A stretch of DNA of 64,000 nt, taken from positions 1 through 64,000 of the forward strand of contig NZ_CYGX02000044.1 in NCBI RefSeq assembly GCF_900019265.1, read 5' to 3'. How positions within the stretch are numbered: the stretch's first letter is position 1; each line of letters opens with the position of its first letter. The position numbers and the translations under genes are program-made. The stretch is from Paraburkholderia ribeironis (GTDB lineage: Bacteria; Pseudomonadota; Gammaproteobacteria; Burkholderiales; Burkholderiaceae). Under the pieces are notes generated by a model. It was not told where the DNA came from. It made no database searches and was given only the letters and a program-made list of their open reading frames with translations. This document shows positions 17,766-26,967 of this stretch, piece after piece.

Positions 17766-18732
17766 TTTATCAAGCAGAGGCGGCCCGCGGGCACGCCCGA
17801 CATGCACAATACGAGGCGGCATTGCGTAGTCAGCAACGCGTACGGTAGCCACGACCAGACACGTCGCCGCCATGGCGAACTGTTTTGTGCATTGGTAGCT
17901 GTAATGGAATCCTTAACAAAAAAGTACGGCGTCAGTTTCCGGCTATCCCACGCGAGACACCGCCAGCATTGCGCGATGACTGTATTGAACCGTGCGCGCC
18001 TGACTGCGAAACGGACGACGATGTCCGGGCGCCTCGTCCCCTGCACGTTCCGCCCGACCGAAGCGGACGAAGAGCTGTTTCACTGAATATTTGCTGGGCC
18101 ACTCAAGAACTCATCAATGAAGATGATCGTGGCCAGTACGCGTGCCGCCGGGCCGCGACGGACTATCGCCGGTCGATGCTGGCGGGCGTTGTGGGAGAAA
18201 GGCGTCGTAGGCCTTTATGGGTCAGCGCGATGGCTCGAAGTCCGCCTGCCACCACCGGGTGCACCGAACTCCCTACTTGGACGCGGGACTTGGTAGGACC
18301 ACATGGGATAGATGAGAAGCATGCGAGCGATTCATTCTTTGCAGCCAGTTCGCGCACCGTCTTGCGGCTCTCCCATGTTCAATGAACCAGTCCACCGCCT
18401 TTAATCCATCTGCGAGGTGCAGCAACAGGGCACGGCGTTCGAATGCATCTTTCGTCTGCATATTGCTCTGCCGAGGTTGGCGCACAATTCCAATTTGCCG
18501 CCGCCGTACGGGCGGGCGCTTGAGGCGCTGAGCGATTAGGTGCGTATATCGACTCGTTTGTGAAGGTGACGTGACCCTGGATGGTCGCGACCAGAATGAC
18601 AGCTATAGAAGCCGCGACCGCGGCGACGGGACATACAACGTCAATGCTGTGGCTTCAAACGGCAAACCAGTCCTGTCTTTTGCGAATCATCGGTAGGTGA
18701 GGCGCACGTTGTTCTGCAAATAGGAACTCCAT
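17766..18732. other. Anonymous intergenic DNA, one possible small ORF
   Basis: About 970 bases without a recognisable gene. On the - strand 18273-18461 could encode 62 residues starting MQTKDAFERRALLLHLADG with a plausible amphipathic helix, but I see no family match and no strong ribosome binding site. It may be a relic. The base composition falls toward 18700, where the AT-richer auxin operon begins, suggesting a junction between blocks of different origin. Confidence 0.35.
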
Positions 18733-20100
18733 TCAAGAGCCGTCCGCTACGGGAAACAAATACCTGGTAATTTGTTCCCGGGTATTTTCTATCTTTATGA
18801 CATCAGTAATCAGTCCATTAACTTTCAACAGCTCAGGATTTTCAATTTCGTCGGTCAGCTTGGTCATTGTGGCTCTCGTCGTCTCATCAAGTTCAGGCAT
18901 GACTTTCTTCATCGTGTCTGGGCTGAAAACGCCAATATGAGCCTGCGGATACGCCAGCACTGCTACAGGGTTAAATCCAGGGCCGCACATGGCATACACG
19001 CCTCCCGTATACGCCTTTCTGGCAACGAGTAGCAACTTTGGCACCTTGCATCGAACATGTGCTCTAAATAATTCCGCCGCCGCCGAAAATATGCCACTAT
19101 TTTCAGCTTCTCTGCCGATCATAAATCCCGGAATGTCGGCGATGAATATGATTGGAATTCTCATTTTTGCAGCAATGTCGATCATTTTCACCATTTTGGA
19201 TGCGGATTTCCGGTGAATGGCGCCTCCATTGTATCGGGGGTTGTTGGCGATAATCGCGGTGGTATTTCCATTTATGCTCGCGTAGCCCGTCAACACTTCC
19301 TGTGCGTATTTGGCGCTAATTTCCGTGAAGCTGCCCTTGTCGATAAAAGAATGCAGCAAATGATGCATATCATAGGGCGTGCGATGATTGGACGGAACTA
19401 ATTTTTCGAAATCAGCGGCTTCGGGTTCTTCATATTTAAGACCGTAGGGCGCCTTGCCTTTGACAGTTCCGTGAAGCAATTTTCTTATGCACTCGAATAG
19501 GCCTTCTTCATCTTTGAATACTAGTTGAACCGAGCCCGAGCCCTCGCTGTGAACGTCTGATCCACCTAGCGAATAGAGATCGGATTCCTGAGCCAGCATT
19601 GCCTTCACCATATCCGGACGGCCCATGCATAGAGCCCCTTTCTCAGTCATCAGCACAAGGTCTGCAAGCATTAGTGGTAAGGCTAGTGGACCTGACGTCG
19701 GCCCAAGTATGGCGGAAATTAGCAGGTTCTTTTCTGCTAACTCGGCGAGGCATGCACTGACTCTGCCCATTCCCATTGGAGATAAAAGTAATCTGGACAT
19801 GTCTGGTGAAAGCACTTTCGTGGTGTTGAAACTGCCTGTTTCTCCCGGATGGTCCTGAATGTAGATCAACGGGGCACGTTTATCTCGAGCCTGAGTTACC
19901 GTGCTTATGATCTGCGCGGCAGTGAGCCACTGTCCACTTCCCTTAAATTCACAGTCTTGTCCCCGATTCATGACCAGAAACGTCTTTACTGAATTTACAG
20001 ATCCTTCGCCGCAGATGAAATGACTCTTCGCGACAGGGTAGTGGTCAAGAAAACTATCCGCGTCAAAGAGCATGTTTATTCTTTGCAAGGAAATTTGCAT
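18733..20100 (-). CDS. Acyl-CoA carboxylase beta-subunit-like carboxyltransferase
   Basis: A 455 aa carboxyltransferase-domain protein of the propionyl/acetyl-CoA carboxylase beta or methylmalonyl-CoA decarboxylase alpha type. Visible pieces are RINMLFDADSF near the start, GGAIHRKSASKMVKMIDIA, IFIADIPGFMIGREAE and KAYTGGVYAMCGPGFNP. No biotin carboxylase or biotin carrier gene is adjacent, so either it borrows subunits or it acts alone. It is slightly shorter than usual at the N-terminus (about 510 aa is normal), and the start is weak; Met10 at 20073 is possible. It lies 88 bases after iaaH on the same strand with the same AT-richer composition, so I infer one operon. Its role beside auxin synthesis is unknown. 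Confidence 0.75.
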   Translation of the reverse strand: MQISLQRINMLFDADSFLDHYPVAKSHFICGEGSVNSVKTFLVMNRGQDCEFKGSGQWLTAAQIISTVTQARDKRAPLIYIQDHPGETGSFNTTKVLSPDMSRLLLSPMGMGRVSACLAELAEKNLLISAILGPTSGPLALPLMLADLVLMTEKGALCMGRPDMVKAMLAQESDLYSLGGSDVHSEGSGSVQLVFKDEEGLFECIRKLLHGTVKGKAPYGLKYEEPEAADFEKLVPSNHRTPYDMHHLLHSFIDKGSFTEISAKYAQEVLTGYASINGNTTAIIANNPRYNGGAIHRKSASKMVKMIDIAAKMRIPIIFIADIPGFMIGREAENSGIFSAAAELFRAHVRCKVPKLLLVARKAYTGGVYAMCGPGFNPVAVLAYPQAHIGVFSPDTMKKVMPELDETTRATMTKLTDEIENPELLKVNGLITDVIKIENTREQITRYLFPVADGS

Positions 20101-20188
20101 TAACTGTCTGCCTCCGAGCAGTGCGTGTGAACGTGTTTGCTGCTACCGGTGTCCCACCCCTCTGAGGTGTTGAATGGTAGTCACGCTT

Positions 20189-21529
20189 TTACGAAGTCAG
20201 AATATCTTCTATAGACGTTGCTAGAGCCAGGAGACGGCGGTCCTGACCACGCGCGGCGTCAAGGCTCAATCCCACCGGTAATGCGTCATCGGGGGCAACA
20301 GGGAGGGTAATGGACGGCATCGCGGCATTGCTGGCCAGGTCCGTGTTACGTATCACCTCCGCGAACAGTCCCGGACGCTCGGCATCGCTCAGGTGAGGGA
20401 CGCTACGCGGAACCGTTGGGTACGCGAGAAGATCGATTTGTTGAGTGTTGAACAGCGCGTTCATCTGTAGACGTAAGACACCTATATTCTGGATTGCAGA
20501 GGAATAGTCCGCGGCAGAGATCAACTGTCCGCCAAGATTGGCGTGAATGATATTGCGGACAACGTTGTCGCGAATGTTATCGAATACGGCATTTATCCTG
20601 TTTCCCCATCCAAATGAAAGCAATGTGCGAGGAAAGTCCATGAAGAATTCATAAAGCGGAATGGTAAAGGTGCCGCTTCTATTCAAGTCAGCAACAACCG
20701 CGTCATCCAGTTCAACACACTGGAAACCAGCGCGGGTGAGGCGCCTGACGGCATGCCAGCAATACTTTTGGACATCATCGTCCAGGTCATTCCACATGGA
20801 GGCCGGAAGGCCTATTCGCCAGCGAGTACTTTTCTGTTTTACCGGAAGTTGGCTATTGGGGGACAGCAGATCATATAGAAACAATGCATCTTTCGCCGTC
20901 CGCGTCAGAAGACCCGGCGAATCCTTCGTGCGGGAGACGGGAATGATTCCGGCTGAAGACCAGTGGCCACTTGTGGGCCTGAAGCCGGTGATACCACAGA
21001 AGGCAGCCGGTATCCTTACCGAGCCGCCCGTGTCCGTTCCGATCGCCATCGGAACGATTCCAGCTGCTACAGCTGCGGCACAGCCTCCACTGCTGCCACC
21101 AGCCAAATATCCTGGAGCCGTCGGATTTCCCACGGTTCCCCATCGTGGATTGACCGATGTGATACCAAAGCTGAGTTCGTGCATGTTGTTCTTGCCGGCA
21201 ACGACAGCGCCGAGCGATTTCAGCTTTCTGACGATAAGGGCGTCGCGCGTGGCTATACAACCTTCCATCCCCGGTGTTCCACCAGTGACAGGGAGTCCAT
21301 TAACACAGATATTGTCTTTTAAAGAAAAGGGAATGCCATAGAGCGGTGCATCTTTCAGCGCATCATTCGCTTTAGCGAAGTGCGCGTCCAGGTCGCGAGT
21401 ACGGATGAAACAGTTGAGATTTGTCAGGTGCGCATCAGCGCTCAGTGCGCGATCCCGGATTTCAGCCGCTGAAATTGCGCCGGTACGTATGCCACCGCAA
21501 AGCGATTCCAGAGTGTTTTCCGAATGCAT
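20189..21529 (-). CDS. iaaH: Indole-3-acetamide hydrolase
   Basis: An amidase-signature enzyme of 446 aa. The Ser-cisSer-Lys triad is visible: Lys71 in PFSLKDNICVNG, Ser146 in AGGSSGGCAAA and Ser170 in GTDTGGSVRIPA, with the spacings 75 and 24 seen in well-studied amidases. The length and its position 36 bases after iaaM match the IaaH of Pseudomonas savastanoi and Agrobacterium, which hydrolyses indole-3-acetamide to indole-3-acetic acid. General amidases share these motifs, so the specific name rests mainly on the strong iaaM call next door. The region is AT-richer than the nod and nif blocks, suggesting separate acquisition. Confidence 0.85.
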   Translation of the reverse strand: MHSENTLESLCGGIRTGAISAAEIRDRALSADAHLTNLNCFIRTRDLDAHFAKANDALKDAPLYGIPFSLKDNICVNGLPVTGGTPGMEGCIATRDALIVRKLKSLGAVVAGKNNMHELSFGITSVNPRWGTVGNPTAPGYLAGGSSGGCAAAVAAGIVPMAIGTDTGGSVRIPAAFCGITGFRPTSGHWSSAGIIPVSRTKDSPGLLTRTAKDALFLYDLLSPNSQLPVKQKSTRWRIGLPASMWNDLDDDVQKYCWHAVRRLTRAGFQCVELDDAVVADLNRSGTFTIPLYEFFMDFPRTLLSFGWGNRINAVFDNIRDNVVRNIIHANLGGQLISAADYSSAIQNIGVLRLQMNALFNTQQIDLLAYPTVPRSVPHLSDAERPGLFAEVIRNTDLASNAAMPSITLPVAPDDALPVGLSLDAARGQDRRLLALATSIEDILTS

Positions 21530-21565
21530 AAAGGTTCCGTGGATAATAGGTCAGCGCGGGCGATA

Positions 21566-23251
21566 TCAGTAACGATAAGCACTGCGTATTTCGTCAAGAG
21601 GATTGCCTGGTAGGAGAGTTCCTCCTATGCTGCGTATAACGGCGCACGCGCTGTTGACAGCCGTCTGCACGGCTCCCTCAATCCACCCCCCCGTGAAAGA
21701 ACAACCACATCCAGCCAGATAAAGGCCCGTATCCCTTGCGGGATCATTCGCGGTCTTGAACTGAAAGAAGAGGCGCTGCGAGTAAACATCCTCGCCGGGA
21801 TAGTTGAGCTTAAAGGCACCAGAAGAATGCGGATCGGTCAGCCAGTCATGGTGGAGGACGCCGTGTTCATAGTCATCATCGGCAGGAATCAGGTGGCGCG
21901 CAAGTTCCGGATGGAATGTAGCAAGGTCGTCAACAAAACACTCACACCGCTGCCTTTTGTCGGGAACGCTTAGTAGCTTGTGAGCGTCATCCTCCCAAGT
22001 GTAACTAAGCAGAACCACACCCTGACCATCTGGCTTATCGGGTTCGTAATCAAGACAATATACGCCTCGCGCAAAACTATCGGACTGGATGGTGACTGGC
22101 AGGCCCTTGGTAATCCAGAACTTGTCGCGGGTGAGCATGAACAGCTTTGAGGATCCCGTAAGATGCGTTTCCCTGACGGCTCGTGAGACGTCGCGGCTGA
22201 GAAACGTTTCGTCGTCGGTCAGGCAGTGAACCATCTGCATTGCCCTGTTGTTGCTGGTGACGATCACCCGATCGAAAATCATTGTCTCGTCCTCGTCAGT
22301 CACCAGCTTTATCTTTCCATCTTTTTTGTAGATGCGACCGACGCCATTGAAGCGAATCCGTTCAGCAACGGTACTTCCTGCGATATTCTCTCCCGCCAGG
22401 CGCTCTACCAGAGCAGAGATTCCGCAGGAAATCAGGCGTTGATCGTCTAGGTAGCCGTTAATGACCAAGCGCAATATTTCGGTGAATCCGGCCTGAAAAA
22501 CAGGTAGGAAACCTCCGGAGCCTATCCCCAAAGAGCCAAACAGCTCAAAGTCATAAGGCCTTTCCCAAGGGACACCTCCGGGGGGGCGAGGGCCAGTGAA
22601 AATGGCCACAATGGCGGCATAGAAAGAACTGTCACGAAACACGTCGAGCCACGTCTGCCATGCTGCACGCGCTTCCTGGAAGCGATCCGACTTCAACATG
22701 GCAGTGATTTCTGCCGGCGCGACAAGAGATGTATCGTTGATTACGCATCCTTTCTGCAAAAAGGCCCTCCAGCCGTCATGAACGACTCTGAATAATGGCG
22801 GTGGGGGGTCCCCCGCCGGCCAGATATGGCGAGTACCGCGATAATGCAATTCGGTATTAACCACTCCAGGATCAGGGAAGGACGCTGTCGTGGAAATGCC
22901 GTGTTTGTTCAAATAATGGAAAAGGCCGGTCGCACTTGGAGGGACCCGCATTGCGCCCATTTCAGCAATGAGATTCGGATATCGTGGATGAAATGTCTGT
23001 GACCATATTCTGCCTCCAATGCGATCGCGGGCTTCAAAGACCGTAACATCTACACCTGCTCGCATCAGTTCAGTGGCGGCCACAAGACCGCTGATGCCAG
23101 CCCCCACGATGGCAACGCGTGGAGTTGGGACGAGTGACGAAAGCGAGCCGATTCCCCCTTTAGATTCGCATAGGTCGAGGAACGGGGCGTAGTCATACAA
23201 TAGGTCAATAGTCGGTGATGGACTTTGTGAAGATGCGACGCGATTCTTCAT
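21566..23251 (-). CDS. iaaM: Tryptophan 2-monooxygenase
   Basis: A 561 aa flavin amine oxidase very close, as I remember the sequence, to IaaM of Pseudomonas savastanoi (557 aa): SPTIDLLYDYAPFLDLCE, PTPRVAIVGAGISGLVAATE (FAD Rossmann motif), PPSATGLFHYLNKHGIST, DFELFGSLGIGSGGFLPV, VLLSYTWEDDAHK, LHHDWLTDPHSSGAFKLN and the ending SAYRY. It oxidises L-tryptophan to indole-3-acetamide. AAGGAG lies 8 nt before the ATG. It is the first gene of the operon, with iaaH next. This auxin route is best known from gall-forming pathogens, where it raises plant IAA. Confidence 0.95.
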   Translation of the reverse strand: MKNRVASSQSPSPTIDLLYDYAPFLDLCESKGGIGSLSSLVPTPRVAIVGAGISGLVAATELMRAGVDVTVFEARDRIGGRIWSQTFHPRYPNLIAEMGAMRVPPSATGLFHYLNKHGISTTASFPDPGVVNTELHYRGTRHIWPAGDPPPPLFRVVHDGWRAFLQKGCVINDTSLVAPAEITAMLKSDRFQEARAAWQTWLDVFRDSSFYAAIVAIFTGPRPPGGVPWERPYDFELFGSLGIGSGGFLPVFQAGFTEILRLVINGYLDDQRLISCGISALVERLAGENIAGSTVAERIRFNGVGRIYKKDGKIKLVTDEDETMIFDRVIVTSNNRAMQMVHCLTDDETFLSRDVSRAVRETHLTGSSKLFMLTRDKFWITKGLPVTIQSDSFARGVYCLDYEPDKPDGQGVVLLSYTWEDDAHKLLSVPDKRQRCECFVDDLATFHPELARHLIPADDDYEHGVLHHDWLTDPHSSGAFKLNYPGEDVYSQRLFFQFKTANDPARDTGLYLAGCGCSFTGGWIEGAVQTAVNSACAVIRSIGGTLLPGNPLDEIRSAYRY

Positions 23252-23908
23252 GGATTTTCTCCTTTATGGCAATGCATCCACCTGAGGAACGATGATGGCT
23301 GGGAGTAGCGCAGTGGCCTCGATGGGAAAAGATCGAGGGTATTTATTCCATTACCGATAGCTATGTTGCTGGTAGGCAGCAAATGCTATTCATCGTGAAT
23401 ATCCATGAGTGCGACGATACCAAATCGGGTGCGGCCACATCAAACAAATAAAATTGATATTTGTTGCAAGCAAATTTGAGGTATAACTGGGTCAGCCATT
23501 CGACTCCCTAATAAAAGGAATCGCTTGGATTTGTGAGATGTCCTATTGGACGTGCGCAAGATGTCTCGCACCAAAGTGAGTATTAGGATACCGATAGAAT
23601 GTACTCAAAGACGACCTTGATGGGCTGTCGACGCACAGGTTGAGCGGGGGTACGCTTCGAATATCGTCCCTTTGTCGGTGTGATGACTGTGACCTGCAAA
23701 GGCGTGAGCGCCCGCAATCCACACCGTCATAGTCCACGAGGTCTGCAGCCTTTAGTCGAAAGATAGCTTGGCAGGCGGCAAGGGCGCAACTCGGTGAATT
23801 TGCGAGGGCGCGTGCCGTCAACCGACGACAAAGCCGCTGCTATCGCGTCGCTCACGACAGTGCACAAGCGATGAGCCAAAACATTGATGCCGTACACAAG
23901 CAAGGAAG
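23252..23908. other. Upstream region of iaaM and tail of the RND operon
   Basis: About 650 bases with no supported gene. The part nearest iaaM (23330-23500) is AT-rich and should contain its promoter. It includes the palindrome listed at 23459-23475. I found no nod box, tts box or -24/-12 element on the - strand. The open frame at 23543-23821 (- strand) has no ribosome binding site and no recognisable motif. Confidence 0.4.
23459..23475. promoter_or_regulatory. Palindrome upstream of iaaM, possible operator
   Basis: ATTTG-TTGCAAG-CAAAT: a perfect 5-bp inverted repeat around a 7-bp centre, set in an AT-rich stretch about 208 bases upstream of the iaaM start. The size and symmetry would suit a LysR- or TetR-type regulator, but no regulator gene is adjacent, and such a short palindrome can arise by chance. 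The function is a guess. Confidence 0.25.
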
Positions 23909-26900
23909 TCAGACCTTACCTGTTGAGCTCTGGTGATGATCTGCACCCAGCAACATATACATCGCCGGTACAACGAACAGCGTGAACAGCGTGCCGATCG
24001 ACAGCCCCGTGAAGACCACGAGCCCCATCGCATTGCGGCCTGCTGCGCCCGCGCCGGATGCGATCACGAGCGGCAGCACACCGAGCACCATGGCGGCCGT
24101 CGTCATCAGGATCGGGCGCAAGCGCGCTCCTGCCGCTTCTTCAAGGGCCTCGCGCTTGCTGCGGCCCGCACGCTGTAACTCATTGGCGAACTGCACGATG
24201 AGAATGCCGTGCTTGCTGACGAGCCCCATCAGCGTGACGAGCCCAACCTGCGTATAGATGTTGAGCGTCGAAAGACCGATGTTGATGAAGATGAGCGCGC
24301 CGAACAGCGCCATCGGCACCGACACCAGAATGACGACAGGATCGCGGAAGCTCTCGAACTGCGCTGCCAGCGCGAGGTACACGATGATCGCTGCGAACAT
24401 CAGCGTGATCAGGAAGCCGCCGGACTCCTGCACGAACTGGCGCGAAAGCCCTGAATAATCCGTGTTGTAGCCCGTGGGAGCGGCGTCGGTGGTGGCCTTG
24501 CGCAGGAAGTCGAGCACTTCGCCCTGCGAGATGCGGGGCGCGATCACACCGGAGATCGTCGCCGAGTTCAATTGCTGAAAGTGATTGATCGATTCGGGAA
24601 CGACTGTCTGCTTCAGGTGCGCGACCGTCGACGCCGGAATCACGCTGCCGTCCGGCGTGCGCAGGTAATAATCTAATACCTGTGATGGGTTCAGCCGGTC
24701 CACTTGCTGCACTTGCGGAATCACCTTGTACGAGCGGCCCGCGATCGAAAAGTAGTTCGCGTAGTTGCCGCCGAGCGCGGCGCCGAGCGCGTGTCCGACA
24801 TCGCTTTGGGTAAGGCCGAGCGAGGCGACCTTGTCGCGGTCCACCAACACGACGGTCTCGGGCTTGTCGATCTTCAGGTCACTATCGACAAAGAGGAACA
24901 TGCCACTTTCGCGTGCCTTTTGCAGCACCGCTTGTATCACCTCATTGAGATTCTCGAACGGCTCCGTCGTGCTGATCACGAACTGCACGGGGAAGCCCTG
25001 CGCACCCGGCAGGGGCGGAAACTGGAATGCGGCGACACGCGCGCCCGCAATGCCATTCCATTTCTGCTGAAGCTCCTGTTGCAACTCGGTGGCGCCTTTC
25101 TTTCGCTTGTCCCATGTCTTGAAGAGCACGCCGCCGAAGCCCTGATTCAGCGTCGGCGCGCCCGTCAACTGAAACATCTGCGCATACTCGGGCAATCGCT
25201 TCGATATCTGGAACACTTGGTCGGCGTATGTCTGCATCTGCTGGATCGTCGCGTTCGGTGGTCCCTGGATCAGCGACAGGACGATGCCCTGATCCTCCTG
25301 CGGCGCGAGCTCCGATTGCGACGTCACGAACAGATACACGGTTCCACACAGCAGCATCGCGCCCATTACGATGAACACGGACCATGTGTCGAGCATTGAA
25401 TGCAGAAGCCGCGCATAGCTCCGATGCACACGCTCGAACTGCCGGTGGACGAAACGCGTGAAGCGACCCGATTCCTGCTCCGTGCGGAAAATTCGCGAGC
25501 ACATCATCGGCGACAGGCTTAGCGCAATCACGCCCGACACAGCCACGGCGCTCGCCAGTGTGAACGCGAACTCGGTGAAGAGCGCGCCCGTCAGGCCGCC
25601 CTGAAAGCCGATGGGCAGATACACGGCAATCAGCACGACAGTCATTGCGAGAATCGGCCCGCCGAGCTCACGCGCGGCGATCAGCGCGGCTTCGAAGGGT
25701 CGTTTGCCCTCGTCCTTCATGTGCCGGTCGACGTTCTCGACGACGATGATCGCGTCGTCGACCACGAGCCCGATCGCGAGCACGAGCGCGAGTAGCGTCA
25801 GCAGATTGATCGAGTAGCCGAGCAACTGCATCATGAAGAACGTGCCGATCAGCGACAGCGGCATCGCGATCACGGGCACGATCACCGCGCGGAAACTGCC
25901 GAAGAAGAGGAAGATCACGACCGTCACAATCAGCAACGCCTCGACGAGCGTCTTCACCACTTCGTCGATCGCGGTGTTGATGAAGTCCGTCGCATCGTAG
26001 ACGATGTCGCCCGACATGCCCGTCGGGAACTGTTTCTGCAGATCAGGGAAGACGGCTTTGACGCGCTTCGCCACGTCGAGCACGTTCGCGTCGGGCGCGA
26101 CCTTGATTCCGATGAACACCGAGCGCTTGCCGCTGAAAGCGACGTTGGAATCGTAACTGTCCGCGCCGAGCACGACGTTCGCGACATCCTCGAGGCGCAC
26201 GATCGCGCCGTTCTTCTGCTTGACGACCAGCCTCCTGAAGTCTTCGACGGAATGCAGATCGGTGCCGGCGTTCAGACCGACGCTGGTCATCTGGCCTTTG
26301 GTCGTGCCGAGCGTCGCGAGATAGTTGTTGTTGCCGAGTGCCGTGTAGACGTCGGAAGCCGTGACGTTGTGCGCTGCGAGCCTGCTCGAATCAAGCCACG
26401 CGCGCAACGCGAACTGACGGCCACCCAGAACTTCGGCTGTCTGCACGCCCTGAATCGAATCGAGCTTCGGCTTCACGACGCGCAGCAGGTAGTCGGTGAC
26501 GTTATTGCCCGGCAGCACGTCGCTGTAGAAGCCCATATACATCGCGTCGGTGGTCTGACCCACCTGCATGGTCAGCACTGGCTGCTGCGCCTGAGGCGGC
26601 AACTGATTGCGCACGGACGCGAGCTGCGTGTTGATCTCTGTCAGCGCGCGGTTTGGATCGTAGTTCAGGCGTAGCGTCGCGGTGATCGTGGAGACACCCG
26701 TGGTGCTCTTTGACGACATATAGTCGATGCCCTGTACCTGCGCGATCGCCGCTTCGAGCGGCTGCGTGATGAAGCCGGCCATCGTGTCGGCGCTCGCGCC
26801 ATAGTACGAGGTGGTGATGGTGACGATGCCGGTTTCGGTTTGCGGATATTCGCTGACCTTGAGCGTCGACAGCGAACGCAAGCCCAGTACGAGGATGAGC

Positions 26901-26956
26901 AGGCTGACCACCGACGCGAGCACCGGCCGTTTGATAAAGATATCGGTGAATTTCAT
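23909..26956 (-). CDS. RND multidrug efflux inner-membrane pump (HAE1, AcrB/MexB type)
   Basis: A 1,015 aa RND permease. The N-terminus MKFTDIFIKRPVLASVVSLL is the first membrane helix, followed by two large periplasmic loops and the usual twelve-helix plan. Proton-relay aspartates are in the TM4 segment GLVVDDAIIVVENVDRH, and the second-half motif GLVSKHGILIVQFANEL is present. It works as the proton-driven trimer of a tripartite pump. The operon order on the - strand is outer-membrane factor, adaptor, pump, with only 11 bases between adaptor stop and pump start. It lies downstream of the nod genes; export of flavonoids or other plant antimicrobials is a reasonable guess, not shown. Confidence 0.93.
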   Translation of the reverse strand: MKFTDIFIKRPVLASVVSLLILVLGLRSLSTLKVSEYPQTETGIVTITTSYYGASADTMAGFITQPLEAAIAQVQGIDYMSSKSTTGVSTITATLRLNYDPNRALTEINTQLASVRNQLPPQAQQPVLTMQVGQTTDAMYMGFYSDVLPGNNVTDYLLRVVKPKLDSIQGVQTAEVLGGRQFALRAWLDSSRLAAHNVTASDVYTALGNNNYLATLGTTKGQMTSVGLNAGTDLHSVEDFRRLVVKQKNGAIVRLEDVANVVLGADSYDSNVAFSGKRSVFIGIKVAPDANVLDVAKRVKAVFPDLQKQFPTGMSGDIVYDATDFINTAIDEVVKTLVEALLIVTVVIFLFFGSFRAVIVPVIAMPLSLIGTFFMMQLLGYSINLLTLLALVLAIGLVVDDAIIVVENVDRHMKDEGKRPFEAALIAARELGGPILAMTVVLIAVYLPIGFQGGLTGALFTEFAFTLASAVAVSGVIALSLSPMMCSRIFRTEQESGRFTRFVHRQFERVHRSYARLLHSMLDTWSVFIVMGAMLLCGTVYLFVTSQSELAPQEDQGIVLSLIQGPPNATIQQMQTYADQVFQISKRLPEYAQMFQLTGAPTLNQGFGGVLFKTWDKRKKGATELQQELQQKWNGIAGARVAAFQFPPLPGAQGFPVQFVISTTEPFENLNEVIQAVLQKARESGMFLFVDSDLKIDKPETVVLVDRDKVASLGLTQSDVGHALGAALGGNYANYFSIAGRSYKVIPQVQQVDRLNPSQVLDYYLRTPDGSVIPASTVAHLKQTVVPESINHFQQLNSATISGVIAPRISQGEVLDFLRKATTDAAPTGYNTDYSGLSRQFVQESGGFLITLMFAAIIVYLALAAQFESFRDPVVILVSVPMALFGALIFINIGLSTLNIYTQVGLVTLMGLVSKHGILIVQFANELQRAGRSKREALEEAAGARLRPILMTTAAMVLGVLPLVIASGAGAAGRNAMGLVVFTGLSIGTLFTLFVVPAMYMLLGADHHQSSTGKV

Positions 26957-26967
26957 CGTGAAGCCCC

